Below, piece by piece: positions 20,408 to 31,982 of a stretch of 64,000 bases of DNA. Under the pieces are notes generated by a model that was given only the letters and a program-made list of their open reading frames with translations, was not told the origin of the DNA and did not search any database. Location: contig NW_027469115.1 in NCBI RefSeq assembly GCF_051020765.1, forward strand, positions 1-64,000, written 5' to 3'. The translations under genes and the position numbers were made by a program. This DNA is from Lasioglossum baleicum (lineage: Eukaryota > Arthropoda > Insecta > Hymenoptera > Halictidae). Positions within the stretch are counted from its first letter, which is position 1. Each line of letters starts with the position of its first letter.

Positions 20408-20765
20408 ACCCAGACAACCAGGGCTGCACCGGGCAGCAATGTCGCGTTTTGGATCCCTGCTGCCGCGAGGCTGCACGGAAAACGGTGGGGGATTTTGCCT
20501 CACCGTAAGAGGGCAACACAGTCGCGCCAATGTTTCGAATGCCGTACGCAGCGCCATACAGGCACGTACAGGCCTTGTACTAGGGAGCAGGGGGTCTCTC
20601 GCCCCGGTGAGGTGATACAGAGCTGGTCGCGCTGATGTGGATCTTTCACATTAAGATGTCGGTAAAGTAAATGTCTATTGTACAAATGTGTAGCAGCAGC
20701 AGCAGCAGTCTTTCTTTTTACTGACAAAAATGAATATTTTTATTTAAATTACATACTACATACTA

Positions 20766-20955
20766 TCAGGTCGTTCGGAAAGTAATTTTGTTTATCGTGT
20801 AGGGATGGCAATGCTTCCGTTTGTCATTACTAGACTGCGGATCTTTCTGCAAAATAAAAAATGTCAGCGTCGATTACAGGAAATAGAAATCAAATTGAAT
20901 TGAATTGTTTCTTCAGCAAAGGAGAAAACGAAATGACTTTCCGAACGAGCTAATA
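20766..20955. repeat. Mariner-like inverted ends (non-autonomous)
   Basis: The sequences tcgttcggaaagtaatttt (about 20771) and its inverted partner gaaatgactttccgaacgag (about 20930) resemble Tc1/mariner-type termini enclosing about 190 bp without an ORF. The second end recurs in each unit of the following tandem repeat (near 21435) and in the right arm (near 34620 and 35160). Confidence 0.5.
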
Positions 20956-21839
20956 CATTAACATATTACAAGGAGAGCTGCATAAAGTCTAAATAAAATC
21001 AATCTCATCACTTTCATACAAAGAAACATTTACCAGTTACTTTTAAGGTTCGGTAGGTGTAGAGTGTTGAAATTTATAATTTTCGGCTTGAGCGCGTTTC
21101 AAGCTACCCGAGTGCATCGGGCTGCCAAGGGGTTTCGAGCTGCCCGGGAGTGTCTCGATCTCGTCGGGCGGGTTCGGAAAGAATCGGACAAGTTCGGGCG
21201 AGCGAGTTTTCGCGCTACTCGAGATTCAATTCTGCGTTCGCACGAACTTGTCCGCTTCTGTCTGACGTCTGAACGCGCTCGACGAAGGCGAGCCACTTTC
21301 GGGCCACCGGGCCACCCGATGGTGTGTCACGGATAGACTGCGGATCTTTCTGCAAAATAAAAATTTACTATATCGATTGCAAGAAATAGAAATCAAATTG
21401 AATTGAATTGTTTCTTCAGCAAAGGAGAAAACGAAATGACTTTCCGAACGAGCCAATACATTATAACATATTACAAGGAGAGCTGCATAAAGTCTAAATA
21501 AAATCAATCTCATCACTTTCATACAAAGAAACATTTACCAGTTACTTTTAAGGTTCGGTAGGTGTAGAGTGTTGAAATTTATAATTTTCGGCTCGAGCGC
21601 GTTTCAAGCTACCCGAGTGCATCGGGCTGCCAAGGGGTTTCGAGCTGCCCGGGAGTGTCTCGATCTCGTCGGGCGAGTTCGGAAAGAATCGGACAAGTTC
21701 GGGCGAGCGAGTTTTCGCGCTACTCGAGATTCAATTCTGCGTTCGCACGAACTTGTCCGCTTCTGTCTGACGTCTGAACGCGCTCGACGAAGTCGAGCCA
21801 CTCTCGGGCCACCGGGCCACCTGATAGTGTGTCACGGAT
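20832..21839 (+). repeat. Tandem duplication, units of 503 and 505 bp
   Basis: Units at 20832-21334 and 21335-21839 each start agactgcggatctttctgc and end ggtgtgtcacggat or a close variant; a third start follows at 21840. The 90-codon ORF in each unit (21064-21336 and 21569-21841) is repeated with the DNA and has no recognisable domain. The counterpart units in the other arm are at about 34221-35276. Confidence 0.88.
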
Positions 21840-22231
21840 AGACTGCGTACCTTTATGCAAAATAAAAAATGTCAGCGTCGATTACAGGAAATAGAAACTA
21901 AATTGAATGTCATCTCTTCCCTTAATGATTTTAATAGAGGAGAAATCATATATTGACATCGGCAATTTAAAAAATTTTCCAACAACTATCAATTTCATCT
22001 ACTCAAGTTTGCTATAAATGCATAAAGATCCGCAGTCTATTCGTGACATATCAAGCGGCCCGAGAGTGGCTCGACTTCGTCGAGTGATTTGAAAATTACA
22101 GTCAAAACGTGTTGGTCGAGGAAGTGTCGACTTCCAGCTCAATAGTAATGACCTGTCATAAATCTCCCTGTAGAGAACAGCCCCGGGAACGGCACTGAAA
22201 GAAATCGAGTCTACCGGGTTGGGTCTGCCTG

Positions 22232-22299
22232 GGTCTGCCTAGCCCGACCCCAGCCGCGCGCCCGTGGTCTGCCTAGCCCGACCCCAGCCGCGCGCCCGT
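22232..22299 (+). repeat. 34-bp tandem repeat, two copies
   Basis: Units 22232-22265 and 22266-22299, starting ggtctgcctagcccgacccc. They are preceded by a partial copy. The mirror copy lies near 33775-33845. Confidence 0.85.
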
Positions 22300-22964
22300 A
22301 GTCTCAATGTGTTGACTTCGATGGCGCACGCTGCGTAGTATGTGTGACAGCTGTAATAAGTATTTCAATACAGCCGAAAATGCATGTGAAACGAGTCCTG
22401 CCTCCTCCACTCTGATCCAATCGTCCGCGCATTCGCACCTAGACACGTCACCGTAATCCTGCCTGGGAACCTTCTTCTCAGGCTTACACCAAGTACAATG
22501 TCACCAGTTCGAATCCATGCGTGTTGGCGTCTTGCCGCCATTCCCTACAATTGCGTAGTATGTAGTGGGCGGTAACGGTATCGTATCCTAACCCACTGCT
22601 GTTCCGCTATCGCTCGTACTTACGAGGCAGTGTATTGGATCACTTGTTGGACATAGACAAATCTAAAATGTTTTTTCACTACGTGAATGAAATATGTAAT
22701 TTCAGGACCGACGCTGTCGATCCTTACGTCAGAAAATGTCTGTTCCAGGGTTGTTACCTTTCACTTAAAAAGGCATCGTTGGTCAAGACTGGTTGCTAAT
22801 ATTATTCTCGAGGTGTAAATGGGGTTATTTAGTCGTATACAGCGTCCGTTGCCAGCTCCTTGTGACGCCAATTTTTATATCTCCATTTCTTTTGAAGGGC
22901 TCATTTTACAGTGGAAACTCCAAGGAATATAAACATATTTTGTTCATAATTTAAATCACTGACG

Positions 22965-24113
22965 CACAGTGGTCTGGATTGGAAAATCGTGTGCCATTTT
23001 GTTATAACTTTTGAACCAGTAGAGATACTGCAATGAAATTTTCACTAAAAATATTTAAAAAATAGTCATTTTTAATTATAGGTAATTAAATATTTTTTGC
23101 ATTTGTTAAACAATAATTTTTTATAAATTTTCATTGATATTTTTGATTTAAAAAAAAATTTTTGGAATATAATCGTACATATTATTTTTTACTTTCTAAA
23201 TATGTATTTTTTATATTTATGTTTCACACATGTGTACCGTTTTATGGAATACGTAAAATATAAATTTGAGAAGTCTTGTTGCAATCAACATACACAAAAA
23301 AAATTACCGTAAAGGTAAAAACGCATTACAAGCGTGTCAAAGATATTTTTTATAATAATTTATAATGATTAAAAAACGAAACGAGCCTACTACCTTATAT
23401 CTTTATTTTACTAGAGGTGAGCGAAATATCAGAACGAAACAGAATTGAAAAACTTCTATTATATTTTAATACTAAAGAATTACCTCGGATGCAATATTTA
23501 ACACTAAAATCTTACATTTTTCGCTATGTGAAGTCATCTGATAATAATTTGTACCAACAATATACCTCGCAAACATTCTATTACCAACTTTAATGGCTTT
23601 AAACAATAATAATTTGAGCGGGCGGAGAGGGGCGGAATTAATTTTTTCATGATTATTTAGAAGAAAGGTGTACTAAAAATATTCCAATTAATTAGAAAGC
23701 TAAACTCGGCTAAACTTTAAAGATATACCATCTTAAATGGAAAGGACTTCACAAATTTTTCTTACGGCATTGAGCATTATTATATAAATAGAGTATTTAC
23801 GATAATAAATAATAGAAAGATATGATTTTTATCACAAAAGTCTGCTCTTCAATATAAAAAAAAAGCGAGAGATAATATTAAATAGGAACGTCAGGGCACC
23901 GCATCACAGAGAAGCAATTTTTCTCGTGAAAAATCCTCCTCTTAAAATGTCCTATTTTCAATGTTTATTGCAACTATTATATTTATTAAATTGTACTATT
24001 TTCTTCATTTCCGAGGTCTGTGAACATTTGGGAAGCAATGTTTATAGATATCGATACGAGAAAGTTCGTTTTTGGGCAGAAAGGCGCACGATTTTCCAAT
24101 CCAGACCACTGTG
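22965..24113. mobile_element. Transib-like element with RSS-heptamer ends
   Basis: The ends are inverted repeats of about 27-31 bp beginning CACAGTGGTCTGGATTGG. They are flanked by a 5-bp duplication TGACG (22960-22964 and 24114-24118). A CACWRTG-type terminus plus 5-bp duplication is typical of Transib transposons, relatives of RAG1; CACAGTG is also the V(D)J recombination-signal heptamer. The 1149-bp interior is AT-rich, with only a coding-like relic (about 23400-23590, plus strand) that I cannot assign. It is probably non-autonomous or decayed. Confidence 0.72.
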
Positions 24114-24580
24114 TGACGGCTCATCGAAAAAGACGTAAAAAACGAATTAGTTTAAATTTTTCGACTCCATACAGTTGATGGTCGAGGTTAAAAAAATAAT
24201 TTTGCAATAGCCCAATCCTTTCCTAATAAAACCACCAAAAAAAAAGTGTAGCTCAATCGGATTTCAACGAAAATATGATTTCATGATGTTTCGTTGACAA
24301 AAAATTCGATTTTTTGGAAAATCCTGCGGTGGTAGACAAATTCTGAGACCAGATTTGAAATAAGCGTGGAAGAACGTACGGGAAATGATGTACAGCATGT
24401 TGCAAAAAAGTTTTATTGAAATTGTGCAGGTTTAACGAATTTTGTCAAGGTGAAAAAACGTTCGTACCATCATTTCCCTACTTTCCGCATATTCTGCAAA
24501 GTTAGAGCTTTAATTTAAAAAAAATTCATCGTTCTCTCTCTTTTCTATCGAAAGTTATTCGACTTTAACACAGAAACTTG

Positions 24581-24671
24581 CGGCGACCCGTGCAGCGACC
24601 CTTGCAGCGACCCTTGCAGCGACCCTTGCAGCGACCCAATAGCTGCACGGGTCGCTGCAAGGGTCGCCGCC
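24581..24671. repeat. 12-bp tandem repeat with inverted copy
   Basis: The unit gcgacccttgca occurs about four times, followed across aatagctg by inverted units. The opposite arm (31445-31518) has fewer units on the corresponding side, so the arms have diverged here. The 63-codon ORF with repeated VAAR is a product of the repeat. Confidence 0.85.
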
Positions 24672-25262
24672 TGGATCGCGACGGAATGGCCAAAAAAGGT
24701 GTGTCACAGCTCTGACCGACCAGTCCTGAACCGCTAGAGGACTCATCAGTAAGGCGGGCCCTGCCCGAGACGCTGCGATATCGGAAGGTGGTTTAAGACT
24801 GTATATATAGAGATCGGTGACGGATCAGGTAGCAGCGAGAAAGGTCTTTCTTTGACTATCTGTCCATCTTGTGGCAAATGTAGGAAATTAGCTGCCACAA
24901 AAGAGAGCGAGTTATTATTGTCCGCTTCTGTCCGAACGCGCCCGACGAGGTCGACCACGTTCGGGCCACCCGCCCGATGTGTTACGGATAGACAGCGGGT
25001 CTTTATGCAAAATAAAAAACGTCAGCGTTGATTACAAGAAGTAGAAACTCAAAAGAATGTCATCCCTTTCCTTAATGATTTTAATAAAGGAGAAATCATA
25101 TATTGACATTTTCAATTTTAAAAATTTTCCAACAACTATCAATTTCATCTGCTCAATTTTGCTATAAATGCATACAGATCCCAAGTCTATCCGTTACACA
25201 TCGGGCGACTCGAGAGCGGCTCGACATCGGCGAGTGATTTGAGGAGTTGGTGACAGATGGAT

Positions 25263-27438
25263 AGACCGTATGGCGATTAACTTCATCAATCGATTGAATC
25301 AATTCGATCAAATTTGTTGCCGGACAAATCTGGAGTCGGTGAAATGTCGGCGAAAACCGTGTGCGCCGTCCGGCGCAATGTTCGTCGAAATGTCATAACA
25401 TCTCCAAAAATTCAAGTCTTTTAGTCTCGAATCTAATGTCGTTAATGCTTCGTACAGAGCTGAACATTTCGCTTTGAAACTTTAATTCACTGTGTGAAAT
25501 CAGGGACTTAATCTCGGTAAAATATATATACATACCGAACAATACCGGTAACGGTACTATGCCAAGTGGCTGAAATAACACCGAAACCGTTAATATACTT
25601 TTTCGAGCAAAAGCCCCTGAAAAACGAAGTTTGGGCTTTTGTTGTGCCATGGCCGAACTGCAATTTGCCACCAGCCGTACCCTTAGGAGTTAATAGCCGT
25701 AATAACCATAAAGACATTAAAGACCAAATCGGTCTAACCAGATTCCTTGGGGTTACCGTGCGCTCGCTACCCCCGCCATATAAAAGATTTTGTAGACTTT
25801 TTCAAATACAGTGATATCCAATATTAATACAGTATGATTGTTTAAACATGTTTAAACAACGGTTTTGGAAACAGCGGGACAAACGATTTTTTCGAATCCA
25901 TATTTATTAAGCTTAAGATTTTTAAAACTAAGAAAATGAAAAAACACTATCCGATTACCCGAAATGTCATCGAAAACGGTCAACACATAAACCAGATATA
26001 CATAGTAGGCATTGAAAGATGTAAAGAAAAGAATCTTTGAATTTTTCTGCTCACGATTGATCTAAATCGCAGTTTCTTATAATTGTTTTAATTTTTAATT
26101 GTTTTCGAGTATCCATATTTCCATGCGAAATAGAACTACTGTTTCGGATTTTGTTCAAATTTGGATATGTTGCAGTCTTTAGTGAAATATGAGAAAACGT
26201 ATCTCAAACAATTCCTTGAAGTCTTGAAAATTGTTGGTTTTACGGACGTGTAATATGAGGTGTCACAAGTTTTTCCTTAAATTATAACGGCCAAACTAAC
26301 TGTTTACCCCGACACGAGCACTTCGTTTAAAATCAGGTATGAAGGGTTGGATCAGTCCGGTAGTGGAGAAAGTGTAAGTGGGTGAATTAAAACCACTGGT
26401 TTAAACAGGGAAGCCGGGTTTCTGCGACTTCAAGATCACTTTTAATAATAATTTTAAACACGCGGTACAAATAACTGACAATTGAGATGTCGTTTCGGAG
26501 GAACGACTCACGGTTCTCATTTCGGAGGAACAGAGATCTCTCTCAGTCATCAATCTCGACTGTTGCTGATCGGGGTCCTCGCGTAATACGCGGGCATCCC
26601 CACCATACTCTCATACTGGGGAGCTCGTTAGAAATCGTTCAAATTGAACGCGAACGGTAAAGACAATAACACGGGACGAGACGGTAGCACAATGCTTTGA
26701 ACGTATTTACAATCGTGTGTCAAACACTAACAAAACGATGAAAATTAGTTTTTGGTGCTCATATACAGGGTGCTCGACATAATAAAAAGAGACACCTAGC
26801 ACATATTTTTAAATTTCTTATATTTAAAGGTGGAAAGTGTACACTCCGTTATGAATAAAACCACTAGAAACGGTCCTAATTCCGTCGAGTTTAGGCTTTT
26901 CTTAATCGGCAGAACGCCACGAATTGGCTCGTGTGACTTTCGTGAGGGCAGCACGGAAAATAATTAAGTTCAGCATTCGCTCCTTAGCGGTTTCATGCCG
27001 AGCTACCTGGCTGGCCGGGGGATTGTCGGGCCGTGTTTATTGCACTACTATTGTGTTCTGGGCTCAGGCCTCAGGCCTCGACCCTCGGGCGTCGGTCGTG
27101 TTCATTGTAGCCTCGAGTTGGCCAAAAGTATTCATGGATTTATTCATTTTCGAGAAAATAGAATAAAAATAAAATCACTAACCAGTGTTGGGCAAAAATT
27201 CAATCGACGATTGACGACTAAATTTCTACTTCAATCGTTAATCGCGATTAACAATTAATATCCTCGTTTAGTCGTTAATTGTGGTTAACGAATAAATACC
27301 GATTGATCGTTATATTTGCGGATAAGATTAAATACTTATTAATCGTTAATTGCGGATAACGATTAAATTTCTACTTTAGTCGTTAATCGCGACTAACGAT
27401 TATCAATCGTCAATCGGATGACCGATTAAATGCCCAAC
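25263..27438. repeat. Loop of the giant palindrome
   Basis: This is single-copy relative to the arms. It holds a fragment (about 25808-25865, tacagtgatatccaatatt) shared with the palindrome ends at 52.1 kb. A terminus-like tacagggtgctcgac is near 26765. Bases 26840-27175 recur in rearranged form at 46990-47330. Bases 27183-27438 are hAT-MITE-like. ORFs of 80-92 codons on both strands (25393-25814) overlap each other and have no recognisable domain. No gene is called. Confidence 0.6.
27183..27438. repeat. hAT-like MITE remnant
   Basis: It begins CAGTGTTGGGCA, a classic hAT-type end, and approaches its right side with tgcccaact. The middle is degenerate repeats of aatcgttaatcgcgattaac in both orientations. 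An 8-bp target duplication could not be confirmed. Confidence 0.45.
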
Positions 27439-27779
27439 TCATCTGTCACCAACTCCTCAAATCACTCGCCGATGTCGAGCCGCTCTCGAGTCGCCCGATG
27501 TGTAACGGATAGACTTGGGATCTGTATGCATTTATAGCAAAATTGAGCAGATGAAATTGATAGTTGTTGGAAAATTTTTAAAATTGAAAATGTCAATATA
27601 TGATTTCTCCTTTATTAAAATCATTAAGGAAAGGGATGACATTCTTTTGAGTTTCTATTTCTTGTAATCAACGCTGACGTTTTTTATTTTGCATAAAGAC
27701 CCGCTGTCTATCCGTAACACATCGGGCGGGTGGCCCGAACGTGGTCGACCTCGTCGGGCGCGTTCGGACAGAAGCGGAC

Positions 27780-28009
27780 TGTTGAGTATTAAGGTATGAT
27801 ACATTCACATTCAACGGTGACCGATACCATCAGTTCGAATAGCGCCACCTGATGGATGTACGATATGAGAAAGTGTCCAGTCGAGTAATGGCGTTGTCTG
27901 TGTGAGCCTCGTGCGAGAGCCACCTTTTTGTTAGAGCTGTGTAATATTAGTTTAACGGAATAAACCAGTTTTGTGTTATAAACCTAAACCACGCGTCATT
28001 TATTTAATA
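27780..28009 (+). repeat. 5' LTR of the Copia element
   Basis: 230 bp, TGTTGAGTATTAAGG to TTTATTTAATA. No mismatch with the 3' LTR was seen when read side by side. Confidence 0.95.
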
Positions 28010-28022
28010 TGGTAGCAGAGCG
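28010..28022 (+). promoter_or_regulatory. Primer binding site (initiator tRNA-Met type)
   Basis: TGGTAGCAGAGCG abuts the LTR. Its first part is complementary to the 3' end of insect initiator tRNA-Met (CTCTGCTACCA), the usual Copia primer. Confidence 0.8.
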
Positions 28023-28072
28023 TGGTTTAACAGAAGTATAAAGTTAAAAAGAGTGTTGAGAAGTGTAACCAA

Positions 28073-30913
28073 GTGAAGAGGAAACGAAAGTTCGAGAAAC
28101 TGCGACCACGTGTTGAAACAATGGCGAACAAGAGAATTGACGACGTAGTAATTCCGATATTCGATGGATCGGACTACAGCAACTGGAAAATACGAATATT
28201 GAAATTTCTGCAATACAAAAAATGCAAGGAAGTTGTCGTCAGAGAGAAAATAGAAACAGACAAGGAACCTGATTGGGATGACAAAGATATAAAGGCAACA
28301 AATTATATTTATAGTGCCATTACGAACAAGCAATTAGAGTACGTAAGCGAACTTGAAACTGCGTACGAAATAATGAAAAAGTTCGATGAAATGTATTTAA
28401 AAAAATCAACAGCCTTACAAATAGTGCGACGAAGCAATTTGGAAAATATTAAATTGAAAGATTTCTCAGAGGCCACAAAGTTTTTCGATGAATTTGAAAG
28501 GGCTGTAAATGAACTAAAAGGTGCAGGGGCTCAAGTGAGTGAACAAGAAAAACTGAATTACATGCTGAAAGCGCTACCAAAAGCATACAGTCATATTGGA
28601 GATATTATAGATGTGGTACCCGAAGCAGAGAGAACTGTGGAATATGTGAAAAGCAAAATAATGTTGAAAGCAGCAGAAGAAAGGAAACCTGAAACAGAAA
28701 ATACAGAAGAAACGACTACTAAATCAAACGTCTTCAATGCAGCGTCGTTACCGACCGGTGGTAATGTCGGTAATAAGCAAACTTGCTTCAACTGTGGTAA
28801 ACCTGGCCATTTTCAGAAAGATTGTCGTTCATTCAAAACTGGATCGTTTCGCGGAAATTATAGACAATTTCGTCGCGGCCGTGGAAGATACCAGCAAAGA
28901 GGAAATTATTACAGTGTTCGAAATGAGTATAAAAGGCCTCAAGAAAAGGACGCGCAGGGAAGTTGTTTTGTAACAGAGGTAAACATGTCAAACATAACCT
29001 ATGAATATGCACAAAATGAAATGCAGCTGGAGTGGTTGTTGGACAGTGGGTGCACTGACCACATTGTAAATGAAGATAAGTATTTTGATGAATGTGTTAC
29101 ACTCAAAGTTCCAGTAAACGTAAAGGTTGGTGACGGTCGCGTACTGCAAGCAACTAAGTCAGGAACAATAACAACATTCTTCTCAGTGTACAACGAAAGG
29201 GTGAAAGTAGTGCTACCAGACATGTACTTTGTAAAAAATATGGAAGCAAATTTGATAAGTTATGCAAAAGTGACAGACAAGAATACGATAATATCCAAAG
29301 GAGACTTTACAAAAATTTACAATCAAAATAGGAAATTGGTTGCCATGGCAAAAAAGGAAAATGGATTGTATAAAGTTACAAGCTATTGCAATGCAAATGT
29401 ACCTGTTACATTTAAGGAGGCGGTCACAAGTAATGAAGCCAAATATTGGATGGAAGCTATGGATCGTGAGATGGACAGTATCAATAAGAACGAAACCTGG
29501 ACGTTAGTGAATAAACCAAAGAATAAGATTGCCTTAGATGTAAAATGGATCTATAAAAGGAAATCAGAGAATACCTACAAAGCGAGACTAGTCGTCAGAG
29601 GATTCCAGCAGAAAGAAGAAGTCGAAGACACATACTCACCAGTGGCGAAGATGCAAACTTTAAGAACTTTATTATCATTTTGTTGTCAACATAGTTTAAC
29701 GATTGAGCAGATGGATGTAGAAACGGCATTCCTGAATGGTAAGGTGTATTCAGAGGTCTATGTGAAACAACCAATTGGCTATGAAGATGGCAGCAACAAA
29801 GTTTACAAACTGGCTAAATCATTATATGGACTGAAAGAAAGCCCTCGTTTATGGTACGAATGCTTTAACAAATGTGTTTCGAGATTGGGTTTTCATAGAA
29901 GTGAGTATGATTATTGTCTCTATACGAAATTTGATAACAATGAACCGATATATATCTTAGTTTTTGTAGATGATCTACTAATTTGTGGTAAAAACAAGCA
30001 GGAAATAATAAATGTAAAATGTAAATTGTCTAGCAAGTTCAAAATGAAAGATATGGGTAAAATCAAAAATTATATTGGAATAGATGTTGAATATATATAT
30101 AGCAAAAATGAAAATGTAATGACCTTAAGTCAAAAAACATATATAGAGTCTTTAGCGCGCAAATATAATATAGAAAATGCGAAATTATACAATACGCCAA
30201 TGGAGATGAATCTAAAACTAGAACCTGCGAAGTCATTAAATGAAAATGTAAAGTATAGAAATTTGATAGGCGCACTGTTGTATGTAAGCTCTGGTACGAG
30301 ACCGGACATAGCATTCAGCGTAAATTATCTTAGCAGATTTCAAAATAATTATGGAGAGGAACATTTTAAATATGCGATGAGAGTTTTAAAATACTTATTT
30401 CTAACTAGGAATCTAAAGCTAACTTACAAAAATAATTATAATGTAGACACAATGGACTGTTTTGTGGATGCCGATTGGGCAGGAGATGTTACTGATAGAA
30501 AGTCAACATCGGGCTTTGTAATAAAATTGTTTGGAAATGTAGTTTTTTGGAAAACGCGAAAACAGAGTACAGTGACCAAGTCGTCTACATTTGCAGAATA
30601 CGTAGCATTATCAGAAGCTGTAACGGAAGTAAATTTTATGCGTGGAATATTAAGATCTTTTGGAATAAAATTAAACAAACCAATTAAGGTATACGAAGAT
30701 AATTCTGGTGCAATGTGTATAGCTAAATATGGAAACTATACCAAAAATTCTAAACATATTGAAGTGCAATACCACTATGTGAATGAAAACTATTTGGATG
30801 GTATTGTCGATATAGTAAAAATAGAGTCAGAAAATAATATCGCTGATGTATTCACGAAACCTTTAGGTAAAACAAAGTTTGAAATGTTTAGAGACAGACT
30901 AAGGATAAAATAA
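28073..30913 (+). CDS. gag-pol: Copia Gag-protease-RT-RNase H polyprotein, integrase missing
   Basis: 946 codons; a more typical start is the ATG at 28121 (MANKRIDD, followed by the FDGSDYSNWK motif). A CCHC knuckle (CFNCGKPGHFQKDC) is near residues 237-250. The protease motif LLDSGCTDH is near 320. An NGLYKV pre-integrase remnant is near 430. Directly after it, at about 450, comes the start of RT (FKEAVTSNEAKYWMEAMDRE). The RT FVDD motif is near 631; RNase H (FVDADWAGD, DRKSTSGF) near 797; ADVFTKPL near 924. Neither the HHCC finger nor the D-D-E core of integrase is present; full Copia proteins are some 400 residues longer. The junction is in frame, so the deletion left a single open ORF. 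Confidence 0.93.
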   Translation: MKRKRKFEKLRPRVETMANKRIDDVVIPIFDGSDYSNWKIRILKFLQYKKCKEVVVREKIETDKEPDWDDKDIKATNYIYSAITNKQLEYVSELETAYEIMKKFDEMYLKKSTALQIVRRSNLENIKLKDFSEATKFFDEFERAVNELKGAGAQVSEQEKLNYMLKALPKAYSHIGDIIDVVPEAERTVEYVKSKIMLKAAEERKPETENTEETTTKSNVFNAASLPTGGNVGNKQTCFNCGKPGHFQKDCRSFKTGSFRGNYRQFRRGRGRYQQRGNYYSVRNEYKRPQEKDAQGSCFVTEVNMSNITYEYAQNEMQLEWLLDSGCTDHIVNEDKYFDECVTLKVPVNVKVGDGRVLQATKSGTITTFFSVYNERVKVVLPDMYFVKNMEANLISYAKVTDKNTIISKGDFTKIYNQNRKLVAMAKKENGLYKVTSYCNANVPVTFKEAVTSNEAKYWMEAMDREMDSINKNETWTLVNKPKNKIALDVKWIYKRKSENTYKARLVVRGFQQKEEVEDTYSPVAKMQTLRTLLSFCCQHSLTIEQMDVETAFLNGKVYSEVYVKQPIGYEDGSNKVYKLAKSLYGLKESPRLWYECFNKCVSRLGFHRSEYDYCLYTKFDNNEPIYILVFVDDLLICGKNKQEIINVKCKLSSKFKMKDMGKIKNYIGIDVEYIYSKNENVMTLSQKTYIESLARKYNIENAKLYNTPMEMNLKLEPAKSLNENVKYRNLIGALLYVSSGTRPDIAFSVNYLSRFQNNYGEEHFKYAMRVLKYLFLTRNLKLTYKNNYNVDTMDCFVDADWAGDVTDRKSTSGFVIKLFGNVVFWKTRKQSTVTKSSTFAEYVALSEAVTEVNFMRGILRSFGIKLNKPIKVYEDNSGAMCIAKYGNYTKNSKHIEVQYHYVNENYLDGIVDIVKIESENNIADVFTKPLGKTKFEMFRDRLRIK

Positions 30914-30965
30914 TAACGGTACAAAATGTTAGATATATGGAATTGAATGTAAATGTAAGGAGGCG

Positions 30966-31195
30966 TGTTGAGTATTAAGGTATGATACATTCACATTCAA
31001 CGGTGACCGATACCATCAGTTCGAATAGCGCCACCTGATGGATGTACGATATGAGAAAGTGTCCAGTCGAGTAATGGCGTTGTCTGTGTGAGCCTCGTGC
31101 GAGAGCCACCTTTTTGTTAGAGCTGTGTAATATTAGTTTAACGGAATAAACCAGTTTTGTGTTATAAACCTAAACCACGCGTCATTTATTTAATA
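30966..31195 (+). repeat. 3' LTR of the Copia element
   Basis: 230 bp, same ends as the 5' LTR. Followed by target duplication CGGAC at 31196-31200. Confidence 0.95.
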
Positions 31196-31982
31196 CGGAC
31201 AATAATAACTCGCTCTCTTTTGTGGCAGCTAATTTCCTACATTTGCCACAAGATGGACAGATAGTCAAAGAAAGACCTTTCTCGCTGCTACCTGATCCGT
31301 CACCGATCTCTATATATACAGTCTTAAACCACCTTCCGATATCGCAGCGTCTCGGGCAGGGCCCGCCTTACTGATGAGTCCTCTAGCGGTTCAGGACTGG
31401 TCGGTCAGAGCTGTGACACACCTTTTTTGGCCATTCCGTCGCGATCCAGGCGGCGACCCTTGCAGCGACCCGTGCAGCTATTGGGTCGCTGCAAGGGTCG
31501 CTGCACGGGTCGCCGCAAGTTTCTGTGTTAAAGTCGAATAACTTTCGATAGAAAAGAGATAGAACGATGATTTTTTTTTAAATTAAAGCTCTAACTTTGC
31601 AGAATATGCGGAAAGTAGGGAAATGATGGTATGAACGTTTTTTAACCTTGACAAAATTCGTTAAACCTGCACAATTTCAATAAAACTTTTTTGCAACATG
31701 CTGTACATCATTTCCCGTACATTCTTCCACGCTTATTTCAAATCTGGTCTCAGAATTTGTCTACCACCTCAGGATTTTCCAAAAAATCGAATTTTTTGTC
31801 AACGAAACATCATGAAATCATATTTTCGTTGAAATCCGATTGAGCTACACTTTTTTTTTGGTGGTTTTATTAGGAAAGGATTGGGCTATTGCAAAATTAT
31901 TTTTTTAACCTCGACCATCAACTGTATGGAGTCGAAAAATTTAAACTAATTCGTTTTTTACGTCTTTTTCGATGAGCCGTCA

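Larger units (their letters stand above)
20408..25262 (+). repeat. Left arm of the giant palindrome
   Basis: This arm is uninterrupted. It keeps the empty target sites of both retrotransposons found in the other arm: GATGG at 20804-20808 (BEL) and GTCCG at 24920-24924 (Copia). Bases 20408-20760 are related to a decayed copy at 43185-43440. From about 21840 to 22960 and from 24120 to 25262 I see only repeat sequence with recurring atcgggcg / gagagcggctcgac blocks and no gene. Confidence 0.9.
27780..31195 (+). mobile_element. Copia LTR element lacking an integrase domain
   Basis: 3416 bp with 230-bp LTRs (27780-28009 and 30966-31195) that appear identical by eye. They start TGTTGAG and end TTAATA (TG...TA instead of the usual CA). 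The target duplication CGGAC lies at 27775-27779 and 31196-31200. It has a tRNA-iMet-type primer site, one polyprotein ORF and a purine tract (about 30957-30965). It lies in the right arm of the giant palindrome; the empty site is GTCCG at 24920-24924. The intact structure and identical LTRs imply recent mobilisation although the ORF has no integrase. Confidence 0.95.

Noticed and set aside
20500..21841. Several 65-102 codon ORFs repeated in both arms of the giant palindrome
   Set aside because: They follow the tandem and inverted repeats, occur on both strands, and show no motif.
24581..24671. CRISPR-like or minisatellite gene feature
   Set aside because: Perfect 12-bp units with no unique spacers in a eukaryotic context; a simple tandem repeat.
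28010..28025. tRNA gene at tggtagcagagcg
   Set aside because: It is only a primer-binding complement next to the Copia LTR, with no cloverleaf.
31370..31405. Hammerhead-ribozyme-like core (ctgatgag followed by a gtcct/aggac stem)
   Set aside because: The essential GAAA after stem II is absent (tgg follows) and no matching stem I/III with a cleavage site is seen.
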